The notes below the pieces were generated by a model, which saw nothing but the letters and a program-made list of their open reading frames with translations, made no database searches and was not told the origin of the DNA. Below are positions 22,057 to 29,775 of a stretch of DNA of 30,862 nucleotides, piece by piece; position 1 is the stretch's first letter; each line of letters opens with the position of its first letter. A program made the translations under genes and the position numbers. Location of the stretch: positions 1 to 30,862 of the IMG/VR virus record IMGVR_UViG_3300025168_000395; one strand, given 5' to 3'. The stretch comes from a virus.

Positions 22057-22521
22057 ATGCCAGAGGCAAACGTAAAGGCAACCTTTTATCGGTCCAGCCT
22101 TAACGGCGTAGAAAAAGATTTCGTTTCCATCTCAGTCACCGGCAACCGGGACACTTTTGTTGGCCCGGTCCGTGCGTCTGACCTTGATCGCTTTCCGACT
22201 GCATGGGCAGCCTACCGCGAAGGCAACGCGGAGACGAAGATTGGCACATCGCTGGCAAAGTTACCCGGCCTTGACGAAGCGCGAGTCCGCGAACTCACCG
22301 TTGCAAACATTGAGACGGTTGAGGAGCTTGCGGACATTTCCGATTTAGCGGCCCAAAACATGGGGCCAATTTTTGGCGAGTTTAAGAAAATCGCCTCTCT
22401 CTATTTAGAAGCCAATGGTCGATCCGATGCACCTGTTGCAGACGAACCGGCCAAGAAGCGCGGACGACCGCGAAAGGTTGTAGATAATGACCCTGCTGAC
22501 GATCTGCCAAAACACGGCTGA
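22057..22521 (+). CDS. Hypothetical protein with AT-hook-like tail
   Basis: A 154-aa protein with AAAGGAG ahead of ATG 22057. The N-terminus is beta-rich, the middle (LAKLPGLDEARVRELTVANI then ETVEELADISD) looks like a helix-hairpin-helix that may contact DNA, and the C-terminus has KKRGRPRKV, an AT-hook-like basic motif. It is located between capsid and adaptor genes, where head-completion proteins are expected. No family is certain. It overlaps the next gene by 35 bases. Confidence 0.55.
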   Translation: MPEANVKATFYRSSLNGVEKDFVSISVTGNRDTFVGPVRASDLDRFPTAWAAYREGNAETKIGTSLAKLPGLDEARVRELTVANIETVEELADISDLAAQNMGPIFGEFKKIASLYLEANGRSDAPVADEPAKKRGRPRKVVDNDPADDLPKHG

Positions 22522-23203
22522 CTATGTAGGCTTCGAGCGCCCGACCTCTGTGGTCGGCAACGTCGATGCAACTGCCCGCCAGCTTCTTGTCTGCGCCCAG
22601 CGCGAGGGCAAAACGCTGGTGAAGCGCGGCCCGTGGGCTATTCTTGAAAAAGAACACACGTTCAACACGGGCAGCGGGACCGCCAGCTATGCGCTGCCGT
22701 CTGACTTTGACCGCTTTCGCAATGACACGCAGTATAACCGCGCGGATCAACAGGCCATGCGTGGCCCGCTGAACGCGCAGCAGTGGCAGTTTGTCAAAAG
22801 CGGTATTGTCACCGCAGGCACGCAGCAGCGTTGGCGGGTGAAAGCTGACAGCAACGCCAAAAAGTTTTTTATCGACCCAACGCCGACAAGCACCGAAGCA
22901 ATTGCTTATGATTACGTCAGCAACGCGTGGTGCCAATCAAGTGGCGGCAGTGCGCAGACGGCGTGGGCTGCCGACGCTGACACCGGCATTCTTGACGAAC
23001 TGCTGCTGGAGATGGGCGTGACCTGGCGCTTTAAGCAACTGCACGGCCTCGACTATGCCGAGGATTTCCGCGACTACCAGATCAACGTCGCGCGTGCGCT
23101 TGGCGCTGATGGTGGTGCGCCAAAGCTGGCCTTCGATAACAGGTACAAGTCGGGCGTCGGGCCGTATTCCTACAACGTGCCAGAAGCAAATTACGGCACC
23201 TGA
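22487..23203 (+). CDS. Head-tail adaptor (P22 gp4/T7 gp11-like)
   Basis: A 238-aa protein with a typical phage adaptor layout: an N-terminal helical part (TICQNTADYVGFERP, DATARQLLVCAQREGKTLVK), a beta core with YALPSDFDRF and RWRVKADSNAKKFFIDP, and a long C-terminal helix (LDELLLEMGVTWRFKQLHGL). Such proteins attach below the portal ring and close the head. The order portal-capsid-adaptor-gp10-like supports it. The start overlaps the previous gene. Confidence 0.75.
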   Translation: MTLLTICQNTADYVGFERPTSVVGNVDATARQLLVCAQREGKTLVKRGPWAILEKEHTFNTGSGTASYALPSDFDRFRNDTQYNRADQQAMRGPLNAQQWQFVKSGIVTAGTQQRWRVKADSNAKKFFIDPTPTSTEAIAYDYVSNAWCQSSGGSAQTAWAADADTGILDELLLEMGVTWRFKQLHGLDYAEDFRDYQINVARALGADGGAPKLAFDNRYKSGVGPYSYNVPEANYGT

Positions 23204-24756
23204 TGCTTCAGCCGCTACCACAATCACAGCGCCCGCGTACGACAAACGTGAGCGTACCGCCGCCCGTGGGTGGTCTGAATACGCGCGACAGCATCGACGC
23301 AATGGCACCCGAAGACGCGATCCTGCTGGACAACTGGTTTCCGACGACCGGCAAGATTACGCTGCGCGAAGGCTATGCCAGTCACGCAACCAATGTCGGG
23401 TCTGGCGATGTGAAAACGCTGATCGAGCATCATGCAGGCGATACGCGCAAGCTGCTGGCAATTGGCAGCAACGGCACGCTCTACGATGCGACAAGCGCAG
23501 GCAGCAGCCCAAGCAGCCTGAAGACCGGCCTGAGTTCTGCTATCGCGCAAACTGCCGAGTTTGACGGCAATACGATTTTCGTGACCGGCGCAGACACGCC
23601 TTTCAAGTTTAACGGCAGCAGTGCCAGTGACTTGTCGATCACGCTGTCCGACAGCAGCAGCGTGACCACGCTTGACGGCGTGCATGTGTTCAAGAATCGC
23701 GTCTATTACTGGCGCGGCACGGATCAGCAATTTTACTACTCAGCCACGGTCAACACGCTTGAGGGCAACTTCACGGTGTTTCCGCTGAACCGCGTCGGCA
23801 ACTTTGGCGGCGACCTGTTGATGGTCACAACGCTGACGCAAGATGGCGGCGAGGGCATTGATGACCTGATTGCCTTCGTGATGACCAGCGGCGAGGTAAT
23901 CGTATATAGCGGCGACAACCCTGGCGACGCCAACAGCTTCGCGCTTGTCGGAACATTCCGAATTGCGGAGCCGGTGCCGCATGTTCGCGCTACGATAAAG
24001 CTGGGCGGAGATGTGGCGGTTGTCACAAGGGAAGGCATTATCGCCATGTCGAGCGTGTTTCGCTCGGCGACGGTTGCGCAAAAGGCGCAGGCGCTATCTG
24101 AAAAAATACGCGGCAGCTTCATAGACCAAGTCGCTGAAACTGGCACAACCGCCGGGTGGGAACTTTTCCTGTCGCCCAATGGCGACAAAATGTTCTGCAA
24201 CTACCCGACCGGGAACACGGCCAACCCGCATGAACAATTCGTATTTAACCCAGTGGTTGGTGCTTGGTGTCGTTTCACCGGCATCAACTCATTCACTTGG
24301 GGAAAGTTCAACGGCGATGTTTATTTCGGCGGTGCTGGAGGCGTGGTTTACAAGTTTTCGTCCGACAGCGTGAGCGATGCGGGCAGCGTTATCCAGGCGG
24401 ACTGCCGCACGGCGTTCAATTACTTTGGCGACCGCAATCGGATCAAGCAGTTTGCCAGTGTGCAGCCGTTTCTGGAGAGCGAAGGCACGCTGACGATCTC
24501 TACAGCGCTTTCAACCGATTTCGACAATAACTTCGTCTCCTTTGCGACCTCGACCTTTGATTCCAGCGGCGCAACTTGGAACGTGGCGGCTTGGAATGAA
24601 GAAGAATGGGCGGGCAGCGTGTCACGAACACGCCCGCGCCTGGCGACAGCGGCGCTCGGCTATGCCGCAAGTATGCGATTGAAAGTTTCTACATCAACAC
24701 AGACCGTCAGTTGGCTCTCAGCCAGTTACGGCATCAAACCCGGAGGCCCGATCTAA
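23203..24756 (+). CDS. Tail tube/DNA stabilisation protein (P22 gp10-like)
   Basis: A 517-aa beta-rich protein starting with the recognisable VPPPVGGLNTRDSIDAMAPE and DNWFPTTGKITLREGY. This start is characteristic of phage packaged-DNA stabilisation/tail-hub proteins. Repeated strand-turn units (LIEHHAGDTRKLLAIGSNG, NTIFVTGADTPFKFNG, GVHVFKNRVYYWRG) suggest a beta-propeller. It is directly after the adaptor and before the fibre, where it would form the short tail. TAATG coupling links it to the fibre gene. Confidence 0.75.
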   Translation: MLQPLPQSQRPRTTNVSVPPPVGGLNTRDSIDAMAPEDAILLDNWFPTTGKITLREGYASHATNVGSGDVKTLIEHHAGDTRKLLAIGSNGTLYDATSAGSSPSSLKTGLSSAIAQTAEFDGNTIFVTGADTPFKFNGSSASDLSITLSDSSSVTTLDGVHVFKNRVYYWRGTDQQFYYSATVNTLEGNFTVFPLNRVGNFGGDLLMVTTLTQDGGEGIDDLIAFVMTSGEVIVYSGDNPGDANSFALVGTFRIAEPVPHVRATIKLGGDVAVVTREGIIAMSSVFRSATVAQKAQALSEKIRGSFIDQVAETGTTAGWELFLSPNGDKMFCNYPTGNTANPHEQFVFNPVVGAWCRFTGINSFTWGKFNGDVYFGGAGGVVYKFSSDSVSDAGSVIQADCRTAFNYFGDRNRIKQFASVQPFLESEGTLTISTALSTDFDNNFVSFATSTFDSSGATWNVAAWNEEEWAGSVSRTRPRLATAALGYAASMRLKVSTSTQTVSWLSASYGIKPGGPI

Positions 24757-26387
24757 TGGCTTTTAGTGGCGGCACATTTTCGCGCCTTTATTCATGGGCG
24801 TCTGACCAATCCAACGGCATCAAAATTCGTGCAGATCGCATGGACGATGAGTTCAACGGGATGGCGACGGGCCTTTCGACCTGTCTGCTAAAGGATGGCT
24901 CGCAAACGGCTTCAGCGCGCATCCCGTTTGCCGCAGGCATCAAGATGGGCGGGCAGTCAATACAGCTTGACCCGGCAAACTCGTCAGCGATTACCGCAGG
25001 CACAAACAATATCATTATCGTGTCTGCCGGTGGCGCGGATCAGGTGAAGTTTACAGATGGCACCATAGAGCCTGCCACGGACAACGACATCGACCTTGGC
25101 ACTGCCAGCAAAGAGTTTAAAAACGCGTTTTTTGACGGCACGGTCACGACCGACGCGCTAGCGGTCAGCGGCGCGGTCGATTTTGATGGCAATGTCCAAC
25201 TCGACGGCACCTTGACCGTTGGCGTCGATGATACCGGATATGATGTGAAATTCTTCGGCGCTACGGCGTCCGCGCATCTGCTTTGGGATGCGTCGGCAGA
25301 CAAGTTGCTGACTGTCGGTGGCGCACTGATTGACATCGTAAAAGACAAGCTGATGATCGGCGGAACAGCGGTCACAACAACCGCTGCCGAACTAAATGTG
25401 CTGGATGGCGTGACCGCTGGCACGGTCGCCGCATCCAAGGGTGTCGTCGTTGATGCCAACAAGGACATCGCCAGTTTCCGCAATGTCACGTTGACCGGCG
25501 AACTCGACGCAGGATCGCTTGATGTGTCAGGCGACGCAGACATTGACGGCACGACAAACCTTGACGCCGTCGACATCGATGGCAACGTGCAACTTGACGG
25601 CACACTGACTGTTGGCGTCGATGACACAGGCTATGATGTGAAGCTGTTTGGTGCCACGGCAAGCGCGCATCTGCTATGGGACGCTTCAGCCGATAAGCTG
25701 CTAACCGCTGGCGGCGCTTTGATTGATATCGTCAAAGACAAGTTGATGATCGGTGGCACAGCCGTGACCACAACGGCTGCCGAACTGAACATTTTGGACG
25801 GTGTAACCTCAACAACTGCCGAATTGAATCTTGTCGATGCGGTGGCACGGGGAAAAATCATTTACGGGAATGCCAGTGGCGCAAGCGCGTTGCTGAGTCC
25901 TGGCGGAGCAAACTCCGTGCTTACGTCCGACGGAACTGACATTTCTTGGGCTGCTCCTGCTGGTGGCGGCAAGATACTACAGGTCGTCGAGGCAACGACG
26001 ACGACGGAAGTGTCCACGACCTCGAGCAGTTATGTGGACACCGGACTAACGGGCTCGATCACGCCCTCGGCTACATCCTCAAAAATACTAGTCCTAATCA
26101 GCTTGTCCGTTAACGCAGCAGGCGGCGCTGCCGTTTCTGAAAATAAAATCGTTCGCACAATCGGGGCAACCGCAACTGACAAATATGTGTTCTCGCAGAT
26201 TTGCGGTCCCGAGAATGACAAGGGAAACTATTTTCTCAGCGTTCTTGACAGCCCGTCCTCGACCTCGGCCTGCGTCTACAAGGTGCAGGGTTTTTTGACG
26301 GACCAAAGCGGCACGGTGCAATACCAGCGCAATGACGGGGCAGACATTGCACGTTCAGTGATAACCCTCATGGAGGTGGGAGCATGA
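24756..26387 (+). CDS. Tail fibre protein with duplicated module
   Basis: A 543-aa, Asp/Thr/Gly-rich fibre. ATG 24756 overlaps the previous stop; an upstream open frame is ignored. The N-terminus (GGTFSRLYSWASDQSNGIKI) is the virion-anchor type seen in podovirus fibres. The shaft has two near-identical blocks (NVQLDGTLTVGVDDTGYDV to AAELNVLDGVT) with AELNxLDG repeats typical of phage fibres. The C-terminal 150 residues (EVSTTSSSYVDTGLTG on) form a beta tip that would bind the host. It decides receptor recognition. Confidence 0.8.
   Translation: MAFSGGTFSRLYSWASDQSNGIKIRADRMDDEFNGMATGLSTCLLKDGSQTASARIPFAAGIKMGGQSIQLDPANSSAITAGTNNIIIVSAGGADQVKFTDGTIEPATDNDIDLGTASKEFKNAFFDGTVTTDALAVSGAVDFDGNVQLDGTLTVGVDDTGYDVKFFGATASAHLLWDASADKLLTVGGALIDIVKDKLMIGGTAVTTTAAELNVLDGVTAGTVAASKGVVVDANKDIASFRNVTLTGELDAGSLDVSGDADIDGTTNLDAVDIDGNVQLDGTLTVGVDDTGYDVKLFGATASAHLLWDASADKLLTAGGALIDIVKDKLMIGGTAVTTTAAELNILDGVTSTTAELNLVDAVARGKIIYGNASGASALLSPGGANSVLTSDGTDISWAAPAGGGKILQVVEATTTTEVSTTSSSYVDTGLTGSITPSATSSKILVLISLSVNAAGGAAVSENKIVRTIGATATDKYVFSQICGPENDKGNYFLSVLDSPSSTSACVYKVQGFLTDQSGTVQYQRNDGADIARSVITLMEVGA
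25185..25806 (+). repeat. Tandem duplication inside tail fibre gene
   Basis: Copies at about 25185-25413 and 25578-25806 are offset by 393 bases (131 codons). The encoded peptides are nearly identical (KFF versus KLF, LTV versus LTA, NVL versus NIL), but the DNA differs at many third positions. The copies are therefore old or have been selected for protein sequence rather than freshly duplicated. Confidence 0.75.
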
Positions 26388-26716
26388 ATTATTCTATACC
26401 CCATGCATTGTCTTCTCTGCGACCGGGCGCGCAATGGACCGTTGCGGGCAATGATCTTGACGGCATTATCTGGCACGACGAAGGCCAGAGCCGTCCCACC
26501 AATGCCGAAATCAACGCAGAAGTATCGCGGCTGACTGCGGCAGAGCCCTTGCGCCTCCTGCGCGCCGAGCGTGACCGGCTACTTGCCGCGACCGATTGGT
26601 GGGGTGTCAGTGACCGCACGATGAGCGACGCCGAGACCGCGTACCGTCAGGCACTGCGCGATCTTCCCGCCAACACAGACGACCCGGCAAATCCAAGCTG
26701 GCCCAGTAAGCCGTAA
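26384..26716 (+). CDS. Tail fibre assembly/tail chaperone-like protein
   Basis: A 110-aa protein, ATGA-overlapping the fibre gene. The C-terminus LRLLRAERDRLLAATDWWGV followed by AETAYRQALRDLPA matches the phage tail-assembly-chaperone pattern (LRxxRxxLLxxxDW...YRQALRDxP) that folds or attaches fibres. The first part (GAQWTVAGNDLDGIIWHDEG) resembles the NxY/W lead of the same class. Coupling with the fibre supports a role as its chaperone. Confidence 0.65.
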   Translation: MNYSIPHALSSLRPGAQWTVAGNDLDGIIWHDEGQSRPTNAEINAEVSRLTAAEPLRLLRAERDRLLAATDWWGVSDRTMSDAETAYRQALRDLPANTDDPANPSWPSKP

Positions 26717-27003
26717 TGCGCCAGACCCTCGCCGCAGCCGCCGCCTTGTTGGCGGCTTTTTTAATACCCGCGCAAAGCAAAGCCTCTGTCACCGTTTGCG
26801 CAAACACGCTTGCCGAGGTGCAGCGCGATATGGCGGAAAACTACAGCGAGGAATTGATCTGGACCGGCCTCACGCAAGCGGGCGTAAAAATGTATTTTTT
26901 CGCAAGTTTCGAGCAAAACACTTACACCGTCTTTTTTTCCTACAACAATCAAGTCTGCACTGCCGCTGGATACAGTGGCAAAATTATTGGCAACGCCGCC
27001 TGA
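26716..27003 (+). CDS. Secreted small protein with signal peptide
   Basis: A 95-aa protein, TAATG-coupled to the fibre chaperone gene. The first 24 residues (RQTLAAAAALLAAFLIPAQS then KAS) form a Sec-type signal peptide with a likely cleavage after about residue 24. The mature part has two Cys (VCAN, QVCTA) that could form a disulphide, and a beta-rich, aromatic middle. No family is recognised. It might be a periplasmic exclusion factor or lysis aid. A phage-encoded secreted protein in the tail operon is unusual. Confidence 0.5.
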   Translation: MRQTLAAAAALLAAFLIPAQSKASVTVCANTLAEVQRDMAENYSEELIWTGLTQAGVKMYFFASFEQNTYTVFFSYNNQVCTAAGYSGKIIGNAA

Positions 27004-27404
27004 TGCTGTTTTTTGATGCTGACGGCAGCGTGGAAAAGTGGGTGGCGAAACAACTTGGCGCAGACAGTTTCGCGCCCGCGCGTGCCGTTGGAATTACCCT
27101 GGACAACCAGTTTCTCGGCGGCGTCGTGTATCACCGCCTAGCAAACGAAAATGTAGAAATGAGTATCGCCACGCAGTCGCCAAAGTGGGCGACGCGGGCG
27201 CATATCCGCGATCTGTTTGCATACCCGTTCGGAACGCTTCAGGTGCGGCGCATCACGACCACTGTCACCGCTGACAACTCAACCGCCATCGACATGAACG
27301 AACGCTTGGGATTTAAGCGCGAAGGCACCCTTCGAGAATACATGGACGGCAAAAACACCGAGATTTTCGGAATGCTTGTCTCCGAATGCAAATGGATTAG
27401 ATGA
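27003..27404 (+). CDS. GNAT-family acetyltransferase
   Basis: A 133-aa protein starting at ATG 27003 (TGATG coupling). It shows a GNAT layout: strand FLGGVVYHRLANENVEMSI, then LFAYPFGTLQVRRITTTV, then the acetyl-CoA loop NSTAIDMNERLGFKREG and REYMDG-KNTEIFGML. Acetyl-CoA-dependent transfer to an amine is expected, with unknown substrate. Such genes occur beside fibre and internal-protein genes in podoviruses, where they may modify a virion or host protein. Confidence 0.8.
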   Translation: MLFFDADGSVEKWVAKQLGADSFAPARAVGITLDNQFLGGVVYHRLANENVEMSIATQSPKWATRAHIRDLFAYPFGTLQVRRITTTVTADNSTAIDMNERLGFKREGTLREYMDGKNTEIFGMLVSECKWIR

Positions 27405-27405
27405 C

Positions 27406-28701
27406 ATGGGATTTCTAAAACCTGACACGCCGTCGCTTCCGGCAGTTCCGTCTGTTGGCGAACTGACGCAAGCGCAGCAGGCGGCCAACCAGTTCACGCA
27501 GTTCACACCCTTTGGCAACCTTCTTTACGGCAGTGTTTCCGATCAAGGTGACTTTGTGCAGGAGCCAACGGACGAGGCTCTTTTTATCCAAGAGACGCCG
27601 TTTCAAAGCGCGCGGCGTGCTGGTGAAGAAGCACTTTCGCAGCAGCTTATTGGGCAGGCTGGCACGCAGTTCGGCAACATCTATGGCGCGGGCAGCACCG
27701 TGCCAACGCTTGACACGGCAGGACTTCCCGCAAGCCAGTTTGGCGTCGATTTGACTGCTGTGCCTGACCAAGTGAGTCAGATCAGTGGCATCAGCGCACC
27801 GCAGCAGCAGCTTGAACTTGCCAATCTGCCAGATCGCGTAACAAGCGTTGATGTTACGCCAAATTATCAGAGCAGCATCGACACCGCTGGCCTTGCTAGT
27901 CTGCCAACCGACTTTGCGCAGTTCCGCAGCGGCATCGAGCAGGACATTTACAACCGCGAGTTTGGCTTGTTGAATCCTGAGTTTCAGCGCCAACGCGAAA
28001 CGCTTGAGCAGAACCTTGCAAACCGTGGTCTGCCGATTGGCGGCGCAGCCTATAATGAAGCCGTGGACCGCCTTGAACGCTCTCAGGGCGAACAGCTTGG
28101 GCGTTTGGCGCAGGGCGCGCGCATTGGCGCTGGCACGGAAGCATCGCGGCAGTTTGGCATGCAATCGACTGCACGCGGGCAGCAGTTTGGAGAGCGCACA
28201 CAGCAGGCAGGGCTTGCGAACCAAATTGGACAGCAGCAGCTTTCCGATGCTTTTAATCAAGCGCAACTTGCCAACCAGCAGCGCCAGGCAGCCTTTGGCG
28301 AAGCCGCTGGTGCAGGCTCGTTCGGCCTTGGCGCACAACAGCAGGCATTCTCGCAGGCAGGGCAACAGACTGCGCTGGCAAACGCAGCGCGGCAGCAGGG
28401 CATTGCCGATCAGTTGCTTACGAGCGACCAGGCAAATCGAGCGCGTCAGACAGCGTTGGCCGAAAATCAAAATCTGCGCAGTCAGCAGCTTGCGGAATTG
28501 TCGGCGTTGCTCGGCGGTCCCGGTTACCAGGCTGGCGCGTTCCAAATGCCTTCGCCGGTTAACGTGCTTGGCGCGCAGGGTTTGGCGAACCAACAGCAAC
28601 TTGCTGCCTTCAATGCGGCAAATCAGCAATCAGCGGCGAACAGGGGCGGCTTGTTTGGGTTAGGCTCGGCAGCGATTACCGCTGGCTTGCCTCTACTCTA
28701 G
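27406..28701 (+). CDS. Gln/Ala-rich internal virion or tail protein
   Basis: A 431-aa protein. ATG 27406 follows the GNAT stop by one base. The N-terminal 190 residues are mixed; from about 200 on it is a long, helical Gln/Ala/Arg-rich region (QRQRETLEQNLANRGLPI, RSQGEQLGRLAQGARIGAGT, and many QQ pairs), ending in a short hydrophobic GLGSAAITAGLPLL. Similar proteins are found among podovirus ejection proteins and tail components. No enzymatic motif is seen. The strong third-position GC bias makes shadow frames open on the other strand. Confidence 0.55.
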   Translation: MGFLKPDTPSLPAVPSVGELTQAQQAANQFTQFTPFGNLLYGSVSDQGDFVQEPTDEALFIQETPFQSARRAGEEALSQQLIGQAGTQFGNIYGAGSTVPTLDTAGLPASQFGVDLTAVPDQVSQISGISAPQQQLELANLPDRVTSVDVTPNYQSSIDTAGLASLPTDFAQFRSGIEQDIYNREFGLLNPEFQRQRETLEQNLANRGLPIGGAAYNEAVDRLERSQGEQLGRLAQGARIGAGTEASRQFGMQSTARGQQFGERTQQAGLANQIGQQQLSDAFNQAQLANQQRQAAFGEAAGAGSFGLGAQQQAFSQAGQQTALANAARQQGIADQLLTSDQANRARQTALAENQNLRSQQLAELSALLGGPGYQAGAFQMPSPVNVLGAQGLANQQQLAAFNAANQQSAANRGGLFGLGSAAITAGLPLL

Positions 28702-28710
28702 GAGACAGAA

Positions 28711-29775
28711 ATGGCAATGGCACCGAGACTGATGCAGTCACCCGCATCGCAGCAGTTCCTCCTTGGGCAGAATTTGCAGAAGCAAGGGCTCGACACCAGC
28801 CCGATCCTGAGCAACACGCAGGGCTTTGCGCGGCTGGCGCAAGCACTTGCTGGCGGTTTGCTTCAGAGGGATGCGCAAACCAAATTTGCAGACGAACGAG
28901 CAGCAAAAATTGCAAGCAATACGCAAGCCCTGACGGCGCTTGGTCTAAGCCCAACGCAAGCGGCGACATTGTCTGCGGATGAAATCGATTCAGGCGTTCG
29001 CAGCGCTGCCGTTGCGTCTGTCCTGAGACCTAAAACTACACAATACAGAGACCTCACTGAAGAAGAACTCTCCAAATACAGTTCCGCAGGATATCCAGAG
29101 GACTTGCTGAAACTGGCGCGTGTTGGCACTGATGGCAGCATTAAATTCCCGCCAAAACTAGCAGCCGCACCAAAAGCGAGCCTAATAACGCTTGAAAAAG
29201 ACGGCGAGAAAAAAACGCTTACAGCGGGTGCGGTCGCCGAAATAGATGCACTTATTGGCGACGGCTGGGTGGAGTCCCGCACGCCAGCGGTACAGGTGAA
29301 CACTACGCCAACGGGATATGAACCAGACCCCGATAATCCCGGCAGCCTTCGACCGATAGTTGGTGGACCCGCCGATAAATTAACAAAAGCACAAACAAAC
29401 GCCGCTGGTTTTGCTGACCGTGTATATGCAACCAATTTGACGTTGTCAGAGGCGGCAGTGGAGCAGTCTTTCTTGCTACCGGAACAATTTGTTTTGGAAA
29501 AACTTCCCGGCGGCAATTTTATCGTAACAGCAGAGTTCCGTCGAGGACAGCGCGCTGCAAATGATTTTATATCTGCCGTGTTGCGACCTGAAAGTGGCGC
29601 AGCAATTAGTGATGCTGAATATGAACGTGAATATAAAAAATATATTCCTGCTCCCGGCGACGACGCAGGCACGTTGGCAGAAAAAAGACGGGCCAGAGAG
29701 CGGGCTTTTGATAATATCGCCCGTGACGCTGGCCCGAGATACAAGAGTCCAAAGCCCGAAAAGGTGGAATACTAA
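28711..29775 (+). CDS. Internal virion/ejection-type protein
   Basis: A 354-aa protein with AGGAG (28701-28705 region) before ATG 28711. It is helical in the first 110 residues (FARLAQALAGGLLQRDAQTK, LTALGLSPTQAATLSADEID), and its C-terminal part (QTNAAGFADRVYATNLTLSE, FRRGQRAANDFISAVLRPES, DDAGTLAEKRRARERAFDN) matches a block I recall from podovirus internal proteins, possibly DNA-ejection components. No catalytic motif is visible. Its TAA overlaps the next ATG (TAATG). Confidence 0.55.
   Translation: MAMAPRLMQSPASQQFLLGQNLQKQGLDTSPILSNTQGFARLAQALAGGLLQRDAQTKFADERAAKIASNTQALTALGLSPTQAATLSADEIDSGVRSAAVASVLRPKTTQYRDLTEEELSKYSSAGYPEDLLKLARVGTDGSIKFPPKLAAAPKASLITLEKDGEKKTLTAGAVAEIDALIGDGWVESRTPAVQVNTTPTGYEPDPDNPGSLRPIVGGPADKLTKAQTNAAGFADRVYATNLTLSEAAVEQSFLLPEQFVLEKLPGGNFIVTAEFRRGQRAANDFISAVLRPESGAAISDAEYEREYKKYIPAPGDDAGTLAEKRRARERAFDNIARDAGPRYKSPKPEKVEY

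Noticed and set aside
27415-28629. 404-codon open frame on the minus strand
   Set aside because: It is the shadow of the Gln/Ala-rich rightward gene, with Cys/Leu/Arg-rich nonsense composition and no ribosome site or neighbours.
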